Shown: positions 6,581-13,912 of the stretch, piece after piece | How positions within the stretch are numbered: position 1 is the first letter of the stretch | How the letters are laid out: each line of letters begins with the position of its first letter | The notes under the pieces: model-generated | Told to the model about the DNA's origin: nothing | The model's database searches: none | The model's input: only the letters and a program-made list of their open reading frames with translations | NCBI GenBank assembly: GCA_002392385.1 | Contig: DGGX01000017.1 | Span: forward strand, 1-19,619 | DNA length: 19,619 nt | Source: Lachnospiraceae bacterium UBA3863 | GTDB taxonomy: Bacteria; Bacillota; Clostridia; Lachnospirales; Lachnospiraceae | Reading direction: 5' to 3' | Program-made: the position numbers and the translations under genes

Positions 6581-7471
6581 TCATTTCTGTTCTTCCCTCT
6601 GCGCATATCCGCAGACGCTGACCTCCTGTATCTCTCCTCCCCGCACCAACATCTCGGCTTCCAAATAGGAAGGTCTTCCCATGGCCTGTCCCTGATAGAC
6701 GTGCAGGCAATTTCTTCCTTCCCGCACCGGCATCAGGCCGTGGCGGATCCAGTAAGCACCCAGGGCTGACGCGGCGATGCCGGTGGCAGGATCCTCCGGA
6801 TAGCCGCTGCGGCAGGGGAACTGACGGGCATAGCACACATCTGGCCTCTCCGGATCCCGGGCATAGACATAGAAACCGCTGCAGCCGCAGTCGTCGCAGA
6901 GGTTCCAGAGCTTCTCAGAATCCGGCTGCAGGCTGTCCAGAGTCTCTCTGTCCCGGACCGGCACCATCAGCTTGGGACGGGAGGTGGAGACGCACTCTGC
7001 GGGCATGTCCGAAGAGACCGCCAGCTGATCCATGCCGATCCCCAGCGCCTCCGCGAGTGCCGCATTTTCCGGCGCACTCGTCCCGAACACCGGCGCGAAC
7101 TGTGCCACCCGCACGAGAATTCCCTTACCGTCCACGGACCAGCTGACCCGGACAGGACCGGCTTCCGTCTCGATCACCGCCTCTTCTCCTGCCAACAGTC
7201 CTTCCTCGACCAGCACCGTCACCGCGCCGATGGTGTCATGCGCGCAGATGCTCAGTTCATGATCCGGCACGAAATAGCGCATGCGGACGGCGCAGTCACC
7301 GCGCCGCGGCAACAGAACAAATACAGCCTCCTCGCCGAGACGGGCGGCCGCTTCCTGCATGTCCCGGTCTGTCATGACGTCCGCATAGAGAAAGACGGGG
7401 GCCGGATTGCCCCCGCCGGGGCCGTCTGAGAAGACCACTGTCCTGATCATGGTGGGCATGTCTTTATTCAT
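6581..7471 (-). CDS. PhzF-family isomerase/epimerase-like protein
   Basis: About 296 residues with the PhzF signatures: GNPAPVFL near the N-terminus, a catalytic-glutamate segment EEAVFVLLP, a central motif DHELSICAHDTIGA (usually ending CGHATLA in relatives) and a second-domain motif DPATGIAASALGAYW. PhzF proteins share the diaminopimelate epimerase fold and catalyse isomerisations; most bacterial members are uncharacterised. The first-domain motif deviates (A-H-D instead of G-H-A), so substrate and even activity are uncertain. The start is ambiguous: ATG 7471 has AAGGTG about 9 bases upstream, and an in-frame GTG at 7483 is also possible. It lies 54 bases downstream of the radical SAM gene and upstream of the Ldh2 gene. 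Confidence 0.82.
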   Translation of the reverse strand: MNKDMPTMIRTVVFSDGPGGGNPAPVFLYADVMTDRDMQEAAARLGEEAVFVLLPRRGDCAVRMRYFVPDHELSICAHDTIGAVTVLVEEGLLAGEEAVIETEAGPVRVSWSVDGKGILVRVAQFAPVFGTSAPENAALAEALGIGMDQLAVSSDMPAECVSTSRPKLMVPVRDRETLDSLQPDSEKLWNLCDDCGCSGFYVYARDPERPDVCYARQFPCRSGYPEDPATGIAASALGAYWIRHGLMPVREGRNCLHVYQGQAMGRPSYLEAEMLVRGGEIQEVSVCGYAQREEQK

Positions 7472-7525
7472 CTGCTCGTTCACCTTTTCACTGTCCCTTC
7501 ACGTTCTCTCTGTTCCCTCACCTTC

Positions 7526-8530
7526 TCACGCCTCCCGGATCTTCCTGCTGAGCATGTTGAGGACGCCCTTTTTGTCCGTGCTCCAGAGTGGGGCGACGAG
7601 CAGGCGTCTGGGGCCGTCCCCGGTGAGACGGTGCACGATGGTTTCGGGCGGCAGCAGGCGCAGGCAGTCCACGACCAGGTCGCAGTACTCCTCCTGCGTG
7701 AAGAGGGGAAAAGGCTCCCGCGCATACTCCTCCGCCATCTGCGTTCCCTCCAGGATGTGCAGGAGCTGAAGCTTGATGCCGTCGAGGGCGGGATCCAGGC
7801 CGGCCAGATACCGGATGGTCTCCAGCATGTCCTCCCGGCTCTCCCCCGGCAGGCCCAGGATGACGTGGACGATGACCTCGAGGCCGGTGTAGCCGGTCCC
7901 CGGCTCCCCGAGCCTGCCGGGCCTTCCGTACCTTCCGAATCTTTCGTCACTTCCCTCTCTTCCGTCTCTCCCGTATCCCCGGCTGGTCTCCTTCAGCCGC
8001 CGGTAAGCGTCCTCAAAGACCGTCAGGCTGTAGCCGCGGTGAATGCGGCAGGCGGTCGCCTCGTGGATGGTCTGGAGGCCGAGCTCGATCCAGATGGGCT
8101 TGTCATAGGTCTGCCCCAGGTCCGTCAGCATCCGGATCATCTCCGGGGGCAGGCAGTCCGACCGGGTGCCCAGGTCGAGCGCGGCGATCTGCGGCTGGGC
8201 CAGGGTCTCTGCGTAGAGGGCGCGGAGCTCTTCCGGGTCGCCGTAGGTGTTGGTATAGGATTGAAAATAGGCGATATAACGCCGGTCCTCCGCAGGGATG
8301 GAGGCCGGGATCTTGGGGTCGACACGCCGTCTGGCCGCAGCGATCTGGTCCGCGACCGGCGCGGGGGACGCCGCGAACTCGCCGGATCCGCCCTCCGAGC
8401 AGAAGGTGCAGCCGCCGGTCCCGATCGTCCCGTCCCGGTTGGGGCAGGTGCAGCCGCTCTGCAGGGCCAGCCGGTAGACCTTGGTCCCGAAGCGGCGGCG
8501 CATGGCGTCGTTGAAGCTGCGATATTCCAT
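7526..8530 (-). CDS. Radical SAM protein of the TIGR01212/YtqA-like family
   Basis: A 334-residue radical SAM protein. The iron-sulfur site is in CTCPNRDGT...GGCTFC (C29, C41 and C44 likely ligands). Further family features are AYFQSYTNTYG (87-97), GTRSDCLPPE, IELGLQTIHE and VHVILGLPGESREDM. This matches the YtqA type, whose reaction is not established to my knowledge. Residues about 183-215 (DNA 7886-7984) are a Gly/Arg-rich low-complexity segment between the helix ending YRRLKE and the strand VIVHVILG, where relatives go almost directly from one to the other. The start ATG lies 3 bases after the aldo/keto reductase stop codon with little ribosome binding site of its own, so translation is probably coupled. 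Confidence 0.88.
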   Translation of the reverse strand: MEYRSFNDAMRRRFGTKVYRLALQSGCTCPNRDGTIGTGGCTFCSEGGSGEFAASPAPVADQIAAARRRVDPKIPASIPAEDRRYIAYFQSYTNTYGDPEELRALYAETLAQPQIAALDLGTRSDCLPPEMIRMLTDLGQTYDKPIWIELGLQTIHEATACRIHRGYSLTVFEDAYRRLKETSRGYGRDGREGSDERFGRYGRPGRLGEPGTGYTGLEVIVHVILGLPGESREDMLETIRYLAGLDPALDGIKLQLLHILEGTQMAEEYAREPFPLFTQEEYCDLVVDCLRLLPPETIVHRLTGDGPRRLLVAPLWSTDKKGVLNMLSRKIREA

Positions 8531-8533
8531 GCC

Positions 8534-9679
8534 TCAGTACCCGAAGACTTCTTCCGCGCGACGCATGTTGTCGCGGATGGCCACGCCGAAGGGACATCTT
8601 GTCTCGCAGGCGCCGCACTGGATGCACTCGCCGGCGTGGTGGTCCAGGACCTTGTAGTGCTCGCGGACGGTCTCGGGAATGTTCTTCCCGTCATCTGTCA
8701 GGTTCAGGAATTTGGTCACCGAGGCGATGTCGATCCTGGCGACGCAGGGCTCACAGTGGCTGCAGTACATGCACTGGCCGACCCAGCTCACGCGGGGGAA
8801 GGAAGCCAGCGCTGCTGCATAGTCTTTTTCCTCCGCCGGGGCATCGCTGTAGGCCGCGCTCTGCCGCAGCTGGTCCACGCTGTGGGCGCCGGCCAGGATC
8901 GTCGCCACCGCGGGCCGGGACAGGGCGTAGGCGATGCACTGGTTGACGGTGAGGGAGACGCCCGCGATCTTGTTCTCCGTCAAGAGCTCCCCGCCGGCAA
9001 AAGCTTTCATCACCGTGATGCCGACGCCGCGCTTCTGACATTCCTCGTAGAGGCGCTGGCGGTCAGGGTCCATGTTGGTGAGCTGGCCCTCGTAGTTGCG
9101 GTCCGCCCAGATCTCCTCCACGTCCTCATCCGCCGGCTGCAGGTCGTAGCAGGGGTTGACGCTGAACATGAGGACCTCGATGTCCCCCGTCTCCACGGCC
9201 TTCAGCGCGACCAGCGGGTTATGGGAGCTGAGACCGATGTGCCGGATCCGCCCCTGCGCCTTCAGTTCTTTCGCGTAGTCCAGGATCCCGTTCGCGACGA
9301 TGGTGTCCCAGTCCCGCTCCGCGTCGCAGTAGTGGAGCATGCCCACGTCCAGATAGTCGGTCTGCAACAGGGACATCATCTCCTCGAAGCCGGCCTTCAC
9401 CTCGTCAAGCTTCCGGGTCCGCAGATACTGCCCGTCCTTCCAGACGCTGCAGATGTGCGACTGGATCAGGAACTTGTCCCTTCTCCCCTTCAGGGCCTCG
9501 CCGACGGCCGCCCGCACCTCCGGATCCGAGGCATAGAGGTCGAAATAATTGATGCCCAGCTCCTCCGCCGCGTCGAACAGCTCCTTCGCCATGGCATAGT
9601 TGTCTTCGGAGAAGCCTTCGCAGCCCATGCCGACTTCGCTGACCTGCAGGCCGGTGTTTCCCAGTGGTCTGTACTTCAT
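8534..9679 (-). CDS. Aldo/keto reductase with C-terminal 4Fe-4S ferredoxin domain
   Basis: A 381-residue protein: an aldo/keto reductase barrel (MKYRPLGNTGLQVSEVGMG start, residues 1-290) followed by a ferredoxin-like domain. That domain has cysteine clusters CMYCSHCEPC and CIQCGACETRCPF near the C-terminus. Such proteins are common in anaerobes and are thought to reduce carbonyl substrates using ferredoxin or NAD(P)H, but few have been studied. Of the usual Asp-Tyr-Lys-His tetrad, D47, K69 and H116 can be placed. The tyrosine normally five residues after the aspartate is not there (FDLYASD); a tyrosine is only two residues away. The start has GGGAGGATC upstream. The radical SAM gene follows after 3 bases. 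Confidence 0.88.
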   Translation of the reverse strand: MKYRPLGNTGLQVSEVGMGCEGFSEDNYAMAKELFDAAEELGINYFDLYASDPEVRAAVGEALKGRRDKFLIQSHICSVWKDGQYLRTRKLDEVKAGFEEMMSLLQTDYLDVGMLHYCDAERDWDTIVANGILDYAKELKAQGRIRHIGLSSHNPLVALKAVETGDIEVLMFSVNPCYDLQPADEDVEEIWADRNYEGQLTNMDPDRQRLYEECQKRGVGITVMKAFAGGELLTENKIAGVSLTVNQCIAYALSRPAVATILAGAHSVDQLRQSAAYSDAPAEEKDYAAALASFPRVSWVGQCMYCSHCEPCVARIDIASVTKFLNLTDDGKNIPETVREHYKVLDHHAGECIQCGACETRCPFGVAIRDNMRRAEEVFGY

Positions 9680-9702
9680 TCTGTGATCCTCCCTTGCTGT
9701 CT

Positions 9703-9795
9703 GTGCCTGTCAGAAACAGGCGATATTGCTGTCTGTCCGCGGCTCCGTGCCTGTCAGAAACAGGCGATATTGCTGTCTGTCCGCGGCTCCGTGCC
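9703..9795. repeat. 44-bp tandem duplication across the gamma-glutamyltransferase stop codon
   Basis: Two identical 44-bp units (9703-9746 and 9747-9790) plus a 5-base partial third. The unit starts GTGCCTGTCAGAAACAGGCG. The second unit carries the stop codon (9754-9756) and the last 11 codons of the gene; the first lies in the 24-75 bases before the next gene. The period is not a multiple of three, but translation is unaffected because the stop comes first. Confidence 0.9.
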
Positions 9796-11454
9796 GCCCA
9801 CCAGGACGCCGTTGTCCAGGCGGACGATCATCTGTCCGCGGCCGAAGGCGCCGGTGTCTCTGCTGAAACTGATGTCATGCCCTCTGTCGCGCAGCGCCTC
9901 TGCCGTCTCCCGGTCGAAGCCCTCTTCCACGATGACGCGGCCGTCCCGCAGCCACTGCCAGCGGGGCGCGTCCAGGGCCTGCTGCGGATTCCTGTGAAAA
10001 TCGATATACTGGGACATCACCTGCAGGTGTCCCTGGGGCTGCATGTAGCCGCCCATCACGCCGAAAGGCCCGACGGGCCCGCCGTCTTTCATCAGGAATC
10101 CGGGAATGATGGTGTGGTAGCTGCGTTTGCCCGGCTGCAGGCAGTTGATGTGTGCCGGATCCAGGGAAAAATCTGCTCCCCGGTTCTGCAGGGCTATGCC
10201 GGTCCCCCGGACGACGATCCCCGATCCGAAGCCCTGATAATTGGACTGGATGTAGGAGACCATGTTGCCCTCGCCGTCTGCGCAGCAGAGATAGACCGTC
10301 CCGCTCCTGGGCGGCAGCTGGTCTGTCCAGACCTGCGCTCGGTCCGTCATCTGCGCCGCCCGCGCCGCGCCGTACTCCGGCCGCAGGAGTCGGGCCGGTT
10401 CGATCTGCATATGCGCGGGATCCGTGACATACCTGAAGGCATCGGCAAAAGCCATCTTCATGGCCTCGATCTGCCGGTGGACTGTCTCCGGGCTGTCCGG
10501 CTCCTTCAGCTCGAACTCCTTGAGGATGTTGAGGGCCATGAGCGCCGCGATCCCCTGCCCGTTGGGCGGGATCTCGCAGACCTCGTATCCCCGGTAACCG
10601 ACCCGCAGCGGCTCCACCCAGTCCGCAGTGTGCGTGGCCAGGTCCTCGTAGCGCAGGTATCCGCCGTACTTTCTGCTCTCCTCGTCGATCCTCCGGGCGA
10701 GCTCCCCGGTGTAGAAGGATGCTCCGCCTGTTCTGCCGATCTCCTCCAGCGTCCGGGCGTGGTCCGGCAGGACGACCATCTCGCCCGCTTCCGGTGCCCG
10801 CCCCCGGATTGCAAAAGTCTCAAACCAGGCGTCGTAACAGGACCCCTGCAGGCTATCTCTGTATCTTTCACAGGCTCTGCGCCAGTTGACGGCCAAATTC
10901 GCCGCGCAAGGATAGCCATCCGCCGCATAGCGCACGGCCGGTTCCAACTCTCTGTCCAGTGACAGCTTCCCGAACCGCCGGCTGATCTCCGCCCAGGCCT
11001 TCACCGCGCCCGGCACCGTCACCGGCGCCCAGCCGTGCCGAGGCATCTGATTCCCGCAGCCGGCCTGTCCATTGTCATGACTGTGGTCCCGGCCGTTACC
11101 CTGTTTGCTGTCCCGGCCGTTTTCCTGTCCATAGTCATCCCGGACCCGCTCGATGGTCGCCAGCATCGGCGCCCGGCCGCTGGAATTCAGGCCGTAGAGC
11201 TTCCTGTCTCGTTCCGACCAGATCAGAGCAAAAGCATCCGAACCCAGTCCATTAGACGTGGGCTCCACGACGGTCAGCGCAGCAGCCGCTGCAACGGCCG
11301 CATCCATGGCATTGCCGCCCCTCCTGAGTACCTCCAGGCCAGCGGCTGCTGCCTGCGGGCTGGAGCAGTTGACCATCCCGTTTCGTGCATAGAGAGGGAT
11401 CCGGCGGGAGGGGTAGGTATGTACCATCGGGTCAAATGCAGGATACTTTTCCAT
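9754..11454 (-). CDS. Gamma-glutamyltransferase-family Ntn hydrolase (cytoplasmic type)
   Basis: A 566-residue gamma-glutamyltransferase-family protein. The autocleavage and catalytic threonine is T386 in SGTVYL, seven residues before the aspartate of the CAD motif, the same spacing as in characterised enzymes. The large-subunit start motif RRGGNAMDAAVAAA and a DAPRW segment are also present. There is no signal peptide, so it is cytoplasmic, like the YwrD-type branch rather than secreted glutathione-degrading enzymes. Substrate could be gamma-glutamyl peptides or an acyl amide. Residues about 109-136 are an Asn/Gly/Asp-rich insert before MPRHGW, built from near-repeats in the DNA around 11045-11135. 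The start at 11454 follows GGAGGAGG; a longer frame to 11502 would enter the 62-bp array. It is first in the minus-strand run. Confidence 0.87.
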   Translation of the reverse strand: MEKYPAFDPMVHTYPSRRIPLYARNGMVNCSSPQAAAAGLEVLRRGGNAMDAAVAAAAALTVVEPTSNGLGSDAFALIWSERDRKLYGLNSSGRAPMLATIERVRDDYGQENGRDSKQGNGRDHSHDNGQAGCGNQMPRHGWAPVTVPGAVKAWAEISRRFGKLSLDRELEPAVRYAADGYPCAANLAVNWRRACERYRDSLQGSCYDAWFETFAIRGRAPEAGEMVVLPDHARTLEEIGRTGGASFYTGELARRIDEESRKYGGYLRYEDLATHTADWVEPLRVGYRGYEVCEIPPNGQGIAALMALNILKEFELKEPDSPETVHRQIEAMKMAFADAFRYVTDPAHMQIEPARLLRPEYGAARAAQMTDRAQVWTDQLPPRSGTVYLCCADGEGNMVSYIQSNYQGFGSGIVVRGTGIALQNRGADFSLDPAHINCLQPGKRSYHTIIPGFLMKDGGPVGPFGVMGGYMQPQGHLQVMSQYIDFHRNPQQALDAPRWQWLRDGRVIVEEGFDRETAEALRDRGHDISFSRDTGAFGRGQMIVRLDNGVLVGGTEPRTDSNIACF

Positions 11455-11483
11455 GATGCCTCCTCCTGTCAGGCCGTGACCAG

Positions 11484-11906
11484 ATGTGTGATCAGAAGCC
11501 AAAAATCACGCGGTGGATAACGACAACAGGTCTGACCGTTATCAGCTGTGTGATCAGAAGCCAGAAATCACGTGGCGGATAACGACAACAGGTTTGACCG
11601 TTATCAGCTGTGTGATCAGAAGCCAAAAATCACGTGGCAGATAACGACAATAGGTCTGACCGTTATCAGCTGTGTGATTAGAAGTCAAAAATCACGCGGC
11701 AGATAACGAGAACAAGTCTGACCGTTATCAGCTGTGTGATCAGAAGCCAATAATCACGCACCAGATAACGATAACAAGTCTGACCGTTACCGGCTGTGTG
11801 ATCAGAAGCCAAAAATCACGCGGCAGATAACGACAACAGATCTGACCGTTATCAGCTGTGTGATCAGAAGCCAATAATCACGCAGCGGATAACGAACTTG
11901 TTATCC
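11484..11906 (-). repeat. Array of seven 62-bp tandem units, each with two hairpins
   Basis: Units start at 11484, 11546, 11608, 11670, 11732, 11794 and 11856, exactly 62 bases apart with no insertions; the last is shortened. Plus-strand layout of a unit: GTGAT, 12-base loop, ATCAC, 6-base linker, GATAACG, 14-base loop, CGTTATC, then about 6 bases. By hand count the stems have one substitution in all copies, the other positions about 23. The single stem change (unit 5, CGTTACC) becomes a G-U pair in minus-strand RNA, the strand on which both neighbours are transcribed. Unit 7 keeps its second stem with a 6-base loop. The period is not a multiple of three and no open frame crosses it, so it is noncoding. 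It fills the whole gap between the membrane protein gene and the gamma-glutamyltransferase ribosome binding site. Function unknown; not a CRISPR because there are no unique spacers. Confidence 0.93.
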
Positions 11907-11913
11907 ATGAATC

Positions 11914-12471
11914 TCAATTCTCCTCGATGCCCGCGTAGAGCAGGATGTAGGCGCGGATCTCCTGGATCGCGTCATAAGCCTGGTCCGGCATTTCCAGATC
12001 GGAGCCCAGACGGATCTCTGTCCCGTCGCTGTATTCCAGGGTCAAGGACATGCCCGGGGCATCAAGGGCGATCAGGTCTGTTTTCGGGAGGTCCTTCCAT
12101 TCCATCATGCCGTAGCGGTCGACGATCTCCTGTACGCCGGTGACCACGTTGGAGGTGCAGCTGATCTCTCTCTCCACCGCCTTTGCCCCATGGTAGGGCA
12201 GGTTATAATAGTGCACGACTGTCCGGGGGCGGCCGTCCTCTGTCTCCTCCAGCGTGAGCTCCAGGGAATAGGAATCGCCGTTTTCCCCGCCTCCCCGGTA
12301 ATAGGATACCCGGTGCAGCCAGGTCCCGGAGAAGTCAAAGGTGTCTGTGTTGACCATGCCGGGCCTGTCGGGGACTGTCACTCTGTGCCGGAAGTACAGG
12401 ATGGCCCCGATGAAGGCCAGGGCTGCGGCAGCGATGATCAGAACGACGATACGGGCAATGCTTCTGGTCAT
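11914..12471 (-). CDS. Small membrane-anchored protein of unknown function
   Basis: A 185-residue protein with one N-terminal transmembrane segment (residues about 8-27, rich in Ile, Ala and Leu) after a short positively charged start, followed by a soluble domain of about 150 residues presumably outside the membrane. No lipobox cysteine is present, so it is a membrane-anchored protein rather than a lipoprotein. I recognise no family. The start is well supported by AAGGAGG about 9 bases upstream. It follows the CoA-transferase gene by 35 bases on the same strand. The 62-bp hairpin array begins 8 bases after its stop, so the array probably forms part of its 3' transcript region. Confidence 0.8.
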   Translation of the reverse strand: MTRSIARIVVLIIAAAALAFIGAILYFRHRVTVPDRPGMVNTDTFDFSGTWLHRVSYYRGGGENGDSYSLELTLEETEDGRPRTVVHYYNLPYHGAKAVEREISCTSNVVTGVQEIVDRYGMMEWKDLPKTDLIALDAPGMSLTLEYSDGTEIRLGSDLEMPDQAYDAIQEIRAYILLYAGIEEN

Positions 12472-12506
12472 GCTTTTATCCTCCTTGTGTGCGGGGGATG
12501 GATGTG

Positions 12507-13826
12507 TCAGTGCATCTTTTCACGCAGGTAGGTCTCCAGCTCGCCCCGGAAATCCGGATGGGCTACGCTGATCATGGCCTCCGCCCTCTCCCGGACCGAC
12601 AGGCCGGAGAGCTTCACGACGCCGTATTCGGTCGCCACGTACTGGACCATGGTGCGAGGCGCGCTCACTGTGCTGCCCCCGGGGATGAAAGGCAGGATGT
12701 TGGACATGCGCCGGCCGTCTTTGGTCACCCGGGAAGAATTCATGCAGATAAAACCCTTGCCGCCCACAGATCGGTAGGCGCCTTCCAGGAAATCCATCTG
12801 CCCGCCGATGCCGGAGAGCTGCCTCGTCCCGGCCGTCTCCCCGTTCTCCTGCCCCATCAGGTCGAGCTGCACGCCGCCGTTGATGCTGATCACATTCTTC
12901 ATCTGCGCGATCCGGTAAGGGTCGTGGACGTAATCCAGGTCTCCCGGATGGAAGAGCTCCGGCTCCGCGTCCAGCCAGTCATAGAGCTCCTGCGAGCCCA
13001 TGGCCAGGTTCCAGGTGGATAGACCGGTGTCGAATTCCTTGCGGGCGTTTGTGAGCTTACCCGCCCTGTGCATCATGAGAAAAGCGTCGCTGATCGTGCC
13101 GGTATGGCAGCCGATATCCTTGAGATCTGACTCCGCCACCATGCTAGCGACCGTAAAGGGCACGCCGCCCACGCCCAGGGAGAGGACCGCGCCGTCCGGA
13201 ATCTCGCCCATGACCAGCTCCGCGATCTTTCTGTCTGTCTCGCTGGCCGCCCGGTAGGTCCGCTGCGGCAGGGGCTCATGCTCCCCTTCTACAACGTAAT
13301 CCGCCTCCGAGAGATGGACCCGGTGCGAGCCGTCCACGCCCTGCAGGCGGGGATAGTGCTCGTTGATCTCGAAGACCACCGTGCGGGCGTTCTCGAAGAT
13401 CGTCCGCCAGCAGTAGTTGGAGATCCCCAGTCCGCAGTAACCCTCCTCATCGGGCCGGGAGACCGGGACAAAAGCCACGTCCACCCGGATGTGCTGCCTG
13501 TAGAGCACGGGCAGAGACCGCAGCATGACCGGCAGGAACTGCACCAGGCCTCGTGTCTGGAGTTTTCTCTCATAGTCACCGATGTGCCAGCTGTAATAGT
13601 GGAAGGACTCCTGCTCCGGGTCCGCCTCCACCACCTCGATGCGGGGACGGATCACCAGTCCACCGCGGATCTTCACATCCTTCACCTTCCCCTTGCGGGC
13701 TGCCAGTGCCTTATCCATCAACTCAGGGAAACCAGCCCCGAATCCATAGTCCACCCAGTCGCCGTCCCGCACGGCCAGCTCCGCTGCCTGCTCCGGTGTG
13801 ACAAGCCTCCCTGCCTTACCTGCCAT
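12507..13826 (-). CDS. Acetyl-CoA hydrolase/CoA-transferase family protein with altered catalytic site
   Basis: A 439-residue protein of the family containing butyryl-CoA:acetate and 4-hydroxybutyrate CoA-transferases. Family motifs are LGVGGVP (217-223), INGGVQLDLMGQ (315-326), a glycine-rich GIGGQMDF (339-346) and FIPGG. In characterised members a glutamate near residue 238 in an HTEM or HSEM motif forms the CoA thioester. Here the aligned segment reads HTGT (241-244), so glycine G243 replaces that glutamate. The codon is GGC, two changes from a glutamate codon, so a single sequencing error is unlikely. The protein may use another residue, act as a hydrolase or binding protein, or be inactive. 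The start at 13826 follows GGAAGGAG; the longer frame to 13877 lacks one. The small membrane-protein gene follows. Confidence 0.85.
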   Translation of the reverse strand: MAGKAGRLVTPEQAAELAVRDGDWVDYGFGAGFPELMDKALAARKGKVKDVKIRGGLVIRPRIEVVEADPEQESFHYYSWHIGDYERKLQTRGLVQFLPVMLRSLPVLYRQHIRVDVAFVPVSRPDEEGYCGLGISNYCWRTIFENARTVVFEINEHYPRLQGVDGSHRVHLSEADYVVEGEHEPLPQRTYRAASETDRKIAELVMGEIPDGAVLSLGVGGVPFTVASMVAESDLKDIGCHTGTISDAFLMMHRAGKLTNARKEFDTGLSTWNLAMGSQELYDWLDAEPELFHPGDLDYVHDPYRIAQMKNVISINGGVQLDLMGQENGETAGTRQLSGIGGQMDFLEGAYRSVGGKGFICMNSSRVTKDGRRMSNILPFIPGGSTVSAPRTMVQYVATEYGVVKLSGLSVRERAEAMISVAHPDFRGELETYLREKMH

Positions 13827-13912
13827 GATGCGCTCCTTCCGAATGATTGACGATTGCTTTCCGTTTACACTCCCCATTGTATCTTACTTTTCATGAGCCT
13901 TCCAGTACTGCA

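Noticed and set aside
7631..9997. 788-codon open frame on the plus strand
   Set aside because: It lies antisense to three well-supported genes and reads through a tandem repeat and an intergenic region; it has no recognisable domain.
11484..11906. CRISPR array
   Set aside because: The whole 62-bp unit is repeated, including the parts that would be spacers, and no cas genes are near.
11484..11906. Type III (ToxI-like) antitoxin repeat array
   Set aside because: The tandem RNA-repeat layout is similar, but the next gene is a gamma-glutamyltransferase and no ToxN-like endoribonuclease is seen; unit length is also larger than usual.
11484..11906. CRP-type binding sites (TGTGA...TCACA)
   Set aside because: The half-sites are 12 bases apart instead of 6, and the outer bases do not match.
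12507..13826. Butyryl-CoA:acetate CoA-transferase (but) assigned as such
   Set aside because: The catalytic glutamate is replaced by glycine and no other butyrate-pathway gene is nearby, so the specific name is not supported.
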